The notes below the pieces were generated by a model. It did not search any database, was not told where the DNA came from, and saw only the letters and a program-made list of their open reading frames with translations. A stretch of DNA of 64,000 bases from Meandrina meandrites (Eukaryota > Cnidaria > Anthozoa > Scleractinia > Meandrinidae): positions 25,099,937 to 25,163,936 of the forward strand of contig OY855905.1 of assembly GCA_963693305.1 (NCBI GenBank). The letters are read 5' to 3'. Both the position numbers and the translations under genes were made by a program. Position 1 is the stretch's first letter, and each line of letters opens with the position of its first letter. Below are positions 25,092 through 36,020 of the stretch, one piece after another.

Positions 25092-25172
25092 TAGCCTGTG
25101 TACATCCGTCTTCTCCCCTCAAAAAAATCGGGGATATTTTTTCGAGGGGAAAAGATGGATGTACACAGGCTA
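25092..25172. repeat. 81-bp palindromic element
   Basis: Left arm TAGCCTGTGTACATCC pairs with right arm GGATGTACACAGGCTA; an inner CTTCTCCCCTC pairs with GAGGGGAAAAG. The unit is a near-perfect foldback with a short loop. It matches the form of a minimal MITE. Confidence 0.75.
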
Positions 25173-25390
25173 TGAATGTCAAGCATTGATCAAAGATGGT
25201 TGTGAGTAATATCAATACACGACAAACAATGATAAGGGGTAGATCAATGGGCATCTTAGGGCACCACAAAGCCTAAAATCTCCGAAACAAAATTCCCTCT
25301 GAATAAACATAATTTAGGTTATGTTAACGCCAAGCTGGTGCTGGTCAGCTATTTTCCCATGCACAATACAACCTCTGGAGTGGCCTTAGG

Positions 25391-25519
25391 CAATAGACCA
25401 TTTTTGTACTCTCTCGGTATTGGACTGGAACTAGCTTACAATGGAGGCTAATGTAGGGGAATGTCATTAAAAAGAGCTTCATGTGATTTGCATTTGAAAA
25501 TTATAAGATTTCCTGCATA

Positions 25520-25552
<33 letters not shown>

Positions 25553-25577
25553 CAAGAACATGAAAACGGTCTATTGC
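25391..25577. mobile_element. foldback MITE, family A copy 1
   Basis: Arms of about 65-75 bp (CAATAGACC...TTGGACTGGAACTAGCTT against AAGCTAGTTCCAGTCCAATA...GGTCTATTG) surround a short centre with ATGTGATTTGCAT. A second copy with the same arms and centre lies at 42834-43000 in a TOPBP1 intron. Confidence 0.8.
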
Positions 25578-25859
25578 AGTCTGTGACAAAAACGAGGAAT
25601 CCACGGGACTCGTCTAGTAGTTGTTTTCGTGAAACTTGAAAGACTTTTCTTTCTGCCAGCCGATCTTTGCAAATTGTTGCTCTCCCTCCCAAACTATCTG
25701 ATGTATTGTCAGTATTGGTTGAGCTAAATGTTCTACTGATTAGATTAGTGTGACGGTTACGGGTGGTGGTTGTACATCACAGGGTCGACAGCATGGGTAG
25801 CTCTGTGCTGTGCCAGAATTTGTTCAGCTCTACAAAGCATTTTTCAAATGGGCAAATTT

Positions 25860-26065
25860 TGAATGAATGAATGAATGAATGAACGAACGAACGAACGCAC
25901 GAACGAACGAACGAACGAACGAACGAACGAACGAACGAACGAACGAACGAACGAACAAACGAAGGAACGAACAAACGAACAAAAGAATGAACGAATGGAC
26001 AGATGGATGGACAGAGGGACAGATGGACGAAAGAACAAATGGATGGATGGATGAATGGAAGGTTA
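25860..26065. repeat. GAAC/GAAT tetranucleotide microsatellite
   Basis: Starts as (GAAT)n, becomes long (GAAC)n, then degrades to GGAT/GGAC-type units. The long frames on both strands across it (Arg-Ser-Phe-Val or Thr-Asn-Glu-Arg repeats) are translations of the satellite, not genes. Confidence 0.95.
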
Positions 26066-26079
26066 GGATGGACAAATGA

Positions 26080-26215
26080 ATTAATGACCACAAGCGTTGG
26101 TTGAAGAGCAAGGACGCGAACCAACAAACTCAACCCACATGTTACACCGGGTACAAGATTAAAAAACTCAGGCCATAATAGTAAGAGGCGGGTCCTCTCA
26201 TCACTGTATCATCCC
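26080..26215 (-). mobile_element. degenerate tRNA-derived SINE copy
   Basis: Shares the GAGCAAGGACGCGAACCAAC and AAACTCAACCCACAT blocks with the SINE at 20715-20897 in the same orientation, but the tRNA-like head is badly decayed. It sits directly beside the microsatellite. Confidence 0.55.
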
Positions 26216-26219
26216 TACT

Positions 26220-27415
<1,196 letters not shown>

Positions 27416-27419
27416 CCCC

Positions 27420-28003
27420 TTAAGGAGGCTCACAACGGTTTCCAGCAATTTCAAGCTCTTAAACTTTGATGGGCCAGTACTACAAATCTTTATCAGTTGC
27501 TGCTACAATAATGATATCAAACAAATATCCAATCAATTATCATTGCTGAATAATTTGTGGTCCTTTTCATGACGTCACTGATTACTATAGCAACAGTTTT
27601 ACCTGTTAAAAACACCCTTAATTTTCCCTTTAAGTGCTTATAACTCAAAAACGAGTCCGGTGACCCCCATTTTTTATTATTGAATAATGATTGGCATGTT
27701 AAGATTGATGCAACTTTTTGCAAAGTTAAAAAAATTTCTCCGGAGTGGTTTCAGAGCCACCTTAAATTTTCGGACTCATTTTTGAGTTATAAGCACTTAA
27801 AGGGAAAATTAAGGGTGTTTTTAACAGGTAAAACTGTTGCTATAGTAACCAGTGGCGTCATGAAAATCACCACAACTTATTCAGCAATAATTGGACATTT
27901 GTTTGATATCATTATTGTTGCAGCAACTGATAAAGATTTGTAGTACTGACCCATCAAAGTTTAAGAGCTGGAAAGCGCTGGAAACCATTGCGAGCCTCCT
28001 TAA
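27420..28003. mobile_element. TTAA-flanked foldback MITE with 230-bp arms
   Basis: The element begins TTAAGGAGGCTC and ends GAGCCTCCTTAA, a perfect 12-bp inverted end including TTAA. Arms of about 230 bp are inverted copies (AAACTTTGATGGG, ACTACAAATCTTTATCAG, TTTTACCTGTTAAAAACACC and AAGTGCTTATAACTCAAAAA are all found mirrored), separated by a centre of about 110 bp. A TTAA at each border fits the piggyBac target-site rule; the end sequence is not the usual CCC start, so the superfamily is inference. Confidence 0.8.
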
Positions 28004-28588
28004 AACAGGCCGTCAGTCCAACATGTGATAGGATATTACAGTCAAACCACAGGGTAACCCTGCAATGTTGTGATGCATTGTTCCAATAAGTTATTGATTG
28101 ACAGTTTGTTCAATGCAACTTGCAACCGTCAATTCAAATTTGCTTTAAGAGCAAGTAATTGTTAAGTTCTGGTTTTCATTTTTCCTGTTTCGAAGAACGA
28201 GGAAATAATTGCCCTATGGTTGACTGTTTATCAACAGACTGCGAGAAATTAGCAAAAGGCTTAGTTTACATCGCTCTGCAAGTTACGACTGATATTTTTA
28301 ATTTTGACTAAGGGGCAATTATTTTCTGCTAGTTTGAGTGTTATCTTGTTTTATAGTACATTGTTGTCACCATCTGTCCCCTCATTGGCTAAGAGCCTAC
28401 AGTTAATTCAGGAAATCAGCGAAACAGATTGGCGAATAATCTGTAGGTTGTGCATGCAATGCATGATTTTGAAGAGTAATTGTCAAGTTCACAGGTGGCG
28501 AGTGGCATCTTGCAAACAGAAAAGTAAAAGCTTGGCTTGTTGATTCGCTTCTTCAACAATGCGTTTGTCGCTATTTTCTTTAAAACAA
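28004..28588. other. spacer between two MITEs
   Basis: No gene recognised. The 79-codon plus frame at 28304-28543 has no known domain. Confidence 0.3.
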
Positions 28589-28848
28589 TGTATAATAAAA
28601 CAATTATTAGATTCGGTTTTTGCGATATCCGGAATAATCAAGGTCTCGTTAGGTGTTATCAGCCTCAGCCTTCGCCAGATAGCACTATAGTTAGTGGAGG
28701 AGATAACACTTACCTCGACCTTGATTACTAACAGAATAATGAGTGAAAAATAAAACAGTTAATGCAGCAATCACATTTGAGGAAATTGTAATGGTTATGA
28801 TTATTCCGGATATCACAAAAACCGAATCTAATAATTTTTATTATACAG
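28589..28848. mobile_element. foldback MITE with nested inverted repeats
   Basis: Outer arms of about 50 bp: left TGTATAATAAAA...GATTCGGTTTTTG and GATATCCGGAATAATCA; right arm is the mirror image (TGATTATTCCGGATATC, CAAAAACCGAATC, TTATTATACA). Inside, AAGGTCTCG...GGTGTTATC pairs with GATAACACTTACCTCGACCTT. Non-coding. Confidence 0.8.
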
Positions 28849-28849
28849 C

Positions 28850-30100
28850 AAAATGAAATGTCACTATATTTCTGTATATTTACGTACACGACCCGTTACT
28901 AACCGCTATGCCAAGTTATTGTAAGATCAGTTTTTGTTCCCTGTATCTGTTTTGGTGAGAAAACTTTCCAAACACTAAATGTATTAACGTTTTGCTGGTT
29001 TTTACTTCTTACCGTCTTGAACAAGACTCGTCTTTCTCGCGTTACGAAGCGTTTCCAACCAAACAAACTTTCCTTCTGCCATTTTAAATTCTGAAAGACG
29101 CTGACCGCTGACCGCAACCAGAAATTAATAGGCAGAGCAGAGGGACAGAGGAGGGACTGAGGAAAACTTTCTGAACCTGGTCTGGACAGCAGGAATCGGA
29201 CACATGTTCTCCTGTCTGCTTGCAGGCTATCTAAAAACCAAGATTATTCTTCATTACAAGCTCCTTTGACAGATTCTATGAGATGTGTCCAGGATTGACC
29301 ACTAATGAGGTGCAAGCTCCTCATGATAAGCATCACAGAGTGTCCTAGCCGCGAGCAGGCTCTCTTTGGGGGCCGCAAGTTTTCTGACAGCACGTGAGCA
29401 GCCACGAGCTTTGGCGAGCCTGTGAGCAACGAGAAACGCTGCTTCCCCACTTGTGCGTTTTAGAGAGCCTGCTTGCAGGCTAAAAGTGTCCTCATTGATA
29501 AAAGTTCAAGAAAACACATATAATTCTCTCATATACGAAGTACTATGAAAATGGCAAATAATTCAGTCAAATATGAAGTAGTTATCAAACAAAACTTGCA
29601 TTCAATCTTGGACATAAGTTATGCCCCTGGAAGTATAGGGCATTTGTGGGGGTGGTTGTGAGGATTGTAAGGTTTGATCATATGCTTGGGGTTCAATAAA
29701 AAAAATAATTATTCTTAGGCCCCATAGAACACCTCAGGCTTTCTACCTTCAAAAAATTTGTTAGTTTTCACAAACCTGAAACACTGGCACTCCATTCGTT
29801 ACAGTCCTGGATCAGTGCTGAAATTTATTTATGTCCATGGCCTGTCAACCTTGTAAGTGAATGTACAAAGTTTTCTCAAGATAATTTACAAGTTAGAAAT
29901 ACTTCAACTGATTCTGTAACAGTTGTGCTGCACACATTCAATAACTTGTTAAAATTCTTAAATTTTAAAATTAACTGTGGGTTATAAAGCTCTAATTTCC
30001 TGGTATCCTCTTATGATGTTTGTTGGAAGATGGTCATCTAAATCATATCATAAATTTTTTTCACAATTCTTCCCTTCCTTATACCTATTGACAGAAGCAG
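28850..30100. other. spacer downstream of TRIT1
   Basis: No gene recognised. A direct/inverted set of AGCCTGCTTGCAGGCT-like motifs occurs near 29215-29480. Confidence 0.3.
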
Positions 30101-30106
30101 TTTATT
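30101..30106 (-). terminator. candidate polyadenylation signal of TRIT1
   Basis: AATAAA on the minus strand, 39 nt after the TRIT1 stop codon. Confidence 0.55.
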
Positions 30107-30144
30107 AAGAAAATAAACATTAGCATTAATTTCACTGGCAGTTT

Positions 30145-31614
30145 TCATTGATTCATCATGCCAGAGTTTTGTTCTTTGTTCCTCTCCTCTCTCTTCACGT
30201 GCCATTTATGTGATTTAGATCTTAGATGTTTCTTCCAGTTCTCTTCACCAAGAATAATGCGGTTGTCACAGATCTCACAAACATGCCTTGCATGTCGATC
30301 ATCTTGGATGATTACCCTAGGGAGAGGGTCTATAACTGGCTTTTCTCCTTTAATCAATTTATCCAAGATTTCTAATGCCCTTTTAAGTACATTTGTTTCC
30401 CAGTTTTTAAGATCAGTTGCATCCAGACTATATACATCAGGTGCAGAACTCTCTGGTCTTGCCAAGAAACGGTTTCTCACCCACGTCATTTGCTTTTTAG
30501 CATATCTACGTGTGACTGTCTTCATGTTTTCAATGCCTGTTGTCAAAAGTGCCTTGTCCTCTTCAGAGGCACTGCTTTTATCAAAGGCCTTTCCTTCCTG
30601 TTTGACAAGAAACTCATGAAATTCTTTGAAACCGATGGACTGAAATATACCTTCTGTGTATTTTGTTTCAGCATCCTTTTTCTTTAACACATGGTTGTAT
30701 TCCTGATGAAAGTCTAAGAGTTCCTCAATCAATCCTCTGTCCAACATCTCATCAACTCTCTTATCAAGCCTCTCATTTAGAATCTCTCTTTGACACTGAA
30801 GCCAAAATACACATGCATGTTCATATCTCTGGGGTCCGCCATAAGCACTGCCTCCCAATCTCTGCTGCTGTTCTTGCAAGATCTTACTATGTGGCTTTCC
30901 ATGTTGTTCATATACCTGAAGACTACGCGCAATTTTCCGGGAATCGCTTGGATGGAGACGATCTGCCATGGCTGGATCAACCACTCTGAGTCTTTCATAT
31001 AGGCTCGTCTTTGACCTCGACTCTTTGCTCTCTACACAAGCCCCGTCAGCAAGCACCTGATTTCCTGACATTTTTTCAGTTTGGTTTGAATTTATGGCTT
31101 CCTCTCCATAAACCGCCACTTCTTCACCAGCTGTCTCAGTAGACACTGCAAGTTCTGTACTTTGAATCTTTTTCCGCTTCTTGATAGCTCTTGCAGGTCT
31201 ATCAGACTCTTCGCCACTACTAGACGAACTTGTGCTTCCATCTTCGCCAACCAGCACATCCCATAAAACTGATTCGATGTAATAGTTTGTACCACCAACA
31301 ACTATTGGGACTTTTCCTCTCTTCTTGATGTCTTCTATCAAAGGTAATGTCATGTTTCGGAACTCTACCACAGAGAATTCCTTCAACGGCGAAACAAAAT
31401 CGATCAAGTGGTGAGGGCATTGTGAGACTTCTTCGGCAGTTACTTTGTTCGTTATTATATGCAACCCTTTGTAAACTTGCATAGAGTCAGCGCTAAGGAT
31501 TTCTCCTCCAATTCTTTTACCTATTTCAATAGCTAACTTGGACTTTCCTGTACCAGTGGAGCCCAGAATTACCACAAGAGGCAAACGACAAACGTTGCCC
31601 ACTCCAGCCGCCAT
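30145..31614 (-). CDS. TRIT1: tRNA dimethylallyltransferase (isopentenyltransferase), TRIT1/MiaA family
   Basis: Single-exon gene of 489 residues (human TRIT1 is 467). It transfers a dimethylallyl group to N6 of A37 in tRNAs that read UNN codons, in cytosol and mitochondria. Visible features: P-loop GSTGTGKS at residues 18-25; GGEILSADSMQVYKGL at 36-51, the conserved DSxQVYxGL substrate site; PIVVGGTNYYIES near 105-120; ERLDKRVDEML and GIFQSIGFKEFHE in the catalytic core; TRRYAKKQMTWVRNRF for tRNA binding; and a C-terminal C2H2-type finger (CEIC...H...H near 445-470) as in eukaryotic members. A low-complexity Ser/Glu/Lys insert sits at about 135-205. I chose the ATG at 31614 (context AAGATGGCGGC) over an in-frame ATG at 31764, because the extra 50 residues include a poly-Pro run from a G-tract and have no counterpart in the family. 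The absence of introns is unusual; see findings. Confidence 0.93.
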   Translation of the reverse strand: MAAGVGNVCRLPLVVILGSTGTGKSKLAIEIGKRIGGEILSADSMQVYKGLHIITNKVTAEEVSQCPHHLIDFVSPLKEFSVVEFRNMTLPLIEDIKKRGKVPIVVGGTNYYIESVLWDVLVGEDGSTSSSSSGEESDRPARAIKKRKKIQSTELAVSTETAGEEVAVYGEEAINSNQTEKMSGNQVLADGACVESKESRSKTSLYERLRVVDPAMADRLHPSDSRKIARSLQVYEQHGKPHSKILQEQQQRLGGSAYGGPQRYEHACVFWLQCQREILNERLDKRVDEMLDRGLIEELLDFHQEYNHVLKKKDAETKYTEGIFQSIGFKEFHEFLVKQEGKAFDKSSASEEDKALLTTGIENMKTVTRRYAKKQMTWVRNRFLARPESSAPDVYSLDATDLKNWETNVLKRALEILDKLIKGEKPVIDPLPRVIIQDDRHARHVCEICDNRIILGEENWKKHLRSKSHKWHVKREERNKEQNSGMMNQ

Positions 31615-32299
31615 CTTAGCTGAACCGAGGAGAGTCTGGAAATGACTAAAATACAGTCGGAGCGGTCGGAGCGACAGGGGATGGTCTAACGTGGCCCAGA
31701 GGACAGGGGAGATTTTTTCGGGGGGGGGGGGGGGGTTGGGGTCGAGATTAGAGTTGTCCTTCATAATGTTATTGGTGAAACAGAAGTGTTCTTGGGTTTC
31801 TCTAGTTCTGTTAAAATGACTACCAGATGGTGAAGAACATTCGATTTCTTATGTTTCTCTTCCTGCTCTTTGCGTTATACTGGATCGATACTGGAAACTT
31901 CAAGGGTCAGAAATTCGGCATGGGTTTTTTTGGGGTTAATTTTTGGTCCACGGATTTTTTTGGGTTTTGTTGGAAGCCCTAGGGATTTTTTGGGTCTTGA
32001 TTTTTGTTCCCTTTTCGATCATCCCCTGCCTTCGGCCCAGAGGTCTGCGATACCCAGTGTGGTTAGTCACCATTCGTTTCTTTTATTTACCACCAAATTT
32101 AACGGAAGAGCACTTAACATTAAAATTGGCAAAATACCTGTTATTCAAGGAGCCACGTCACGGAATTGTGTGGATTTTTGATCTAAATGGTTGTGAAATT
32201 ATTGGTAGGCAACTTCCATCATCTTTGAACATCAAGAGGAAAATATAAGTTAAATTTGCGGAAAGAAATAGAACCGCGGCTATTAATTTCAATTTTTTG
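31615..32299. other. TRIT1 upstream region
   Basis: Holds a G-run of about 17 at 31719-31735 and, at 31919-32030, a T/G-rich stretch with repeated GGGTTTTTTTGG-like blocks, read in plus-strand frames of about 100 codons. I see no domain there and treat it as low-complexity or repeat sequence. Confidence 0.3.
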
Positions 32300-32523
32300 A
32301 AGACCTGCGCAAACAACTTGAAAAGTTAAGCTTAAATTTTTTAACTTGTAATCCATTTCCATCCAAGTCATCCGCAGCCAAAGACGCTTGTAAACTGTTT
32401 CAGTGCTCTAATATAAACAATTGTTGATAATAGTGGACCGTTATTTTCATGTTTCCTGCGACACAAATACATATTTTGGCTGTTCAAAAATCTGTTAAAA
32501 TCCGTGACAATACCCCTTAAAGT
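32300..32523. mobile_element. MITE-like repeat, copy 2 (inverted, partial)
   Basis: Inverted copy of most of the interior and one end of the element at 2606-2997; its right end AAATCCGTGACAATACCCCTT matches that element's left end. The other terminal repeat is not clear, so it may be truncated. Confidence 0.6.
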
Positions 32524-33860
32524 TTACATTCCTCTAGCCATGCAGATGTTCCTGAATAAATCTGGGTTATAAAACTGCATTGCGATGTTGTTAGTTCGCC
32601 CACATTGACGGCAATGACCAAACATCTATTGCGGGAAAATGCACAACTTACTCAAAAAAAGCTTAATTTACCCGCTATCTGAGTCAGCTGCAATAATATT
32701 AAGAATTTTCTTTGTACTAACTTCACCACTTAAAATGGAGACTTTAGATTGCAAGAAAGACACGAAAGTAAAGACGAGTGCACATCACTTCTTGCAAAAG
32801 TACTTTTAATTCTAAGTTCTTTAACGATAAAACCTGTTAAAAGAGATGTGTTAACAAGTTAAAAAGTAAGGCTTTCATTACACATTTAATTAAGAATAAG
32901 GATATATGTATAAGGTATATCAGCATTATTCGCCGAAGTCGAAGTGAATCTCGCCGAATATTCCCCGAGACGAAGTTCTATTAGTATTGAACATTGACAA
33001 GATTTCTAGTCTGGACGAAAAGTTTGACACATCAAACCTCTTAGTGGAAGAGATGCAATTATCAATAAAGTATTAAAAAAAACTCACGATTTGCAAACTC
33101 ATTAACCCTCGTTTTCAGTTTTTCAAGAAGCTATGTTACAAGTGCCGTCTTAGTTTACACTCACACATATGTACATTACTTCAAAATACTACTCGCAAAT
33201 GGGCGTATACACTTTGACGTCACTGGGTTACATGCAACAGAACCTATTTCGCTATCCAAGACATTGGAAGAAGAATTATATTTGCCAGAGTAAAAAAAAG
33301 CAGATAAACGAAAGGGTAATTCTGTAAGGCAAACTGCCCATTGACAGAGCCCATGCACACATTGCCGGGGTCTTGGAAGTGGCCGAGGCAGTCAACAGAA
33401 CGCGTGCTGTTTTACACAGGCGCTCTCATGTAGTCTCAGGCAGTCGGTCTTCGAGGCAGTTGAACAAATCAGCGCTGTTTTCAATGAAACAACTCTGAAA
33501 ACCTGACAGTGACCGATTCCTGTTGTACAGATAAATGAGATGAGCACGTTATGCTCCTTAGCATAATAGACGCCGGTAATCAGCGGTCTTATAATCCGAG
33601 ACCATTTTCACGACCTAAAAATGCACGTGTTCCCTTGACTGATACGATTTCCAAAGGATACCTCATGCTGCCTGGCAACTATACTGACCAGAAAACCTAT
33701 TACAAGCTCAGCAGAGTCGCCCCAAATCGAGATGCTACTCTTTCTCTCCAAAGCGTTATTTCATCAAAGAATACAAACCAGGCATGCTTCAGTACAATTC
33801 CTTCTATCGAACAACACATGCAGTCACCAAGAACGCCACTGATATTTTTTCCTATTTCAT
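32524..33860. other. spacer downstream of TOPBP1
   Basis: No gene recognised. At 32915-32985 there is a foldback-like fragment (ATTCGCCGAAGTCGAAGTGAAT, GAATATTCCCCGAGACGAAG) similar in style to the elements at 36234 and 43990. A 114-codon plus frame at 33551-33895 overlaps the TOPBP1 3' end and is unrecognised. Confidence 0.3.
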
Positions 33861-33863
33861 TTT

Positions 33864-36020
33864 TTAAACACGCGCTCTTTTATCGACTCCTGTAATATCA
33901 TCTCCTTTCCTTTTCCTCGAAAGGCAAGAACCCGGTCTGTCTTGTTCAGCTGGCATAACCAGTTCTGCAAGTAAGTATTTTTGTGGGGGAGGTGGTGGGT
34001 CCTGCATAAGGTACTCGGCGATGTAATCTGGCTTTAAACACCAAACATTATCCCTCTGTAATGTACTCAGGTCGGACGCTTCCACTTTTGTTTTGGATAA
34101 ATCTGAAAAGAAATGGATAATTTATTATTAAACCAATGTGACACGTTTTAATCTCTTCATAACGTGCGAAATAATGATAAAGATGAAATGTTCATTTGTC
34201 GCGAGCGTGGGACAAGCATAATTAAAGAACGGAGGTGTGGTGGCCTAATGGTTAGTGCGCTGGAATGATCGAGTGATTCGGGTTCGAGCCCTAGCTCGCG
34301 TCATTGTATTGTGTTCTTGGGAAAGACACTTTACTCTCACAGTGCCTCTCTCCACCCAGGAATACAAAAGGGTACCGGCGAATTGTTGGGGCAACCTGAC
34401 AGAATGTTGGGGGTAATCCTGCGATGGACTAGCATTCCATCCAGGGGGAGTAGCAATACTCCTAGCCGCTTCATGCCAAAGAATTAATTTGGACTTGGGC
34501 TTTAAAGGCTTTACCCTTTTAGACAATAGCCCTTTTAAAGCGGGAGTACACCTCAAGCCTGTTTTTCCACCGCTAAACTTGGCTTAATGCGAATATCTCG
34601 TCCGCGTTTCAAGTAATCCAGAAACTCTATGCTCATTTCACAAAGCTATGTTTAGCGGTGTTTTGTAAATTTTTTGGTGATTTTTGGGGATGTTTGGGAA
34701 GAGATAGTTTTTCTCAAAGGATTAGTAAAATTTGGAGAAATAAGAAATGTTAAAGATTTAATTTTAAAATTAGAATTTGAAGTTAAAAATTAGTATATGG
34801 ATGCACGTAAGGGGACCTTTTTACCACAAGGTCAAAATACGTACCTAGAAATGCGTGCGAAAAGTCGTGCGTGTTTTTGAAAGGCGGCCTGGATCCTGAC
34901 ACTTTAGCTCCTCCGGATTCTAACAGACGTTTGAACCCTGGCTGCCGTGACTTGTCTACGCATAGGAGAACCACCCAGCCACTGAATGCACCACAGGAAT
35001 ACGCACCTTGACCGGTTTCTGAAGCAGCCTGCAAGTTGCGGCAAAATGTCCACGTTAGCGAGAGAGTGCACAAAATGGGAAAAGAGGGACAGCTAGTCGT
35101 CTATCACTGGGGTGGGAGACTTTTCGTTACCCCTGGGGTCCAAATTTCTGTTATAGGGCTAGTAACCTGGGGGATTTCGTACAGCACTATAATCCCCACC
35201 ACACTCACATAAAACTCGATCACTCTGCTCTTTAATATTTGCCTTACCGCTCTTTCTTGACAAAGTTTGAGCCTCCATCTCCTAGCTGCAGCGGCAAGTT
35301 TATTGTGGGGTTCCCCTGGTACTTCCTGTCCCCATTCATGGCATGATTCATCCACAAAGAAGCCTGCCTCCCGACTGGCTTCCAAGTACGACTTGTGAAG
35401 CACCCACTTCCCAGCAGCTACTGCGGCCAGGTACTTCTCATTCCTAGTGGAACAAATGAAACAATCATTATCTAACAATACAACGCTACACGACCGCACG
35501 GCGAGGTCGTTTTAGAAGAAGATTTAACGCGCTTCGACTGGTGGCCAAGGTGTGCAGTGACGTTATGGCTAGCGTGTGACAACTGAGAATAAGAGGTCCT
35601 GTCATGTAGGCAACAAACCTACACCCACCTGTTGGGTTTGCCAACCACCACGTGCGTGCACTCGGGATTGAAATAAACAGTGTCGAACACTTGGCCTCCA
35701 AGCTGCTCAATCAGCGCCGAGTAATCTATCTTCTCTTGAGGTGTCATCACCGATAGCTGAAACTTTGGTGTGGTCAAAGCACGTGTTGGCGTTTTATCAA
35801 GCTCCGTGCCATCCAGTAGATTCACTGGTTGTGGTTTCAGAGTATCCTTGATTTGAAGGCCGATGGGCGGGGCTGCGGGTGTAGAGCTGGACACGGGTGA
35901 GGGAGGATCGGATTTGATTGTCACGCTCAGTGATCTTACGTGACGTTCAACTATGCTGTTGTTGTCAGTGACCGTGACTCCTGTGACTGGAAAATCTTTC
36001 GAGACGGTTGTCTGCCCGTT
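33864..36020 (-). CDS. TOPBP1: TOPBP1 exons 11-14: BRCT7 and BRCT8
   Basis: Exon 11 (36020-35629) and 12 (35443-35248) encode BRCT7 ([54 protein letters not shown]), with the Lys of NEKY that binds phospho-FANCJ/BACH1 in human. Exon 13 (35028-34845) and 14 (34102-33864) encode BRCT8 ([51 protein letters not shown]). Stop TAA at 33866-33864. Confidence 0.93.

Noticed and set aside
25777..26133. Long frames on both strands with Ser-Phe-Val-Arg or Asn-Glu-Arg-Thr repeats
   Set aside because: They are translations of the GAAC/GAAT tetranucleotide satellite; open in several frames for that reason.
30158..31002. Several plus-strand frames of 65-153 codons
   Set aside because: Shadows of the TRIT1 coding strand.
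31870..32248. Two overlapping plus-strand frames of about 100 codons (WVFLGLIFGPRIFLGF region)
   Set aside because: They arise from a T/G-rich repeat, begin inside it, and lack any domain or splice context.
34235..34310. Possible tRNA gene
   Set aside because: Good A and B boxes but no proper anticodon arm, and a long SINE body follows directly.
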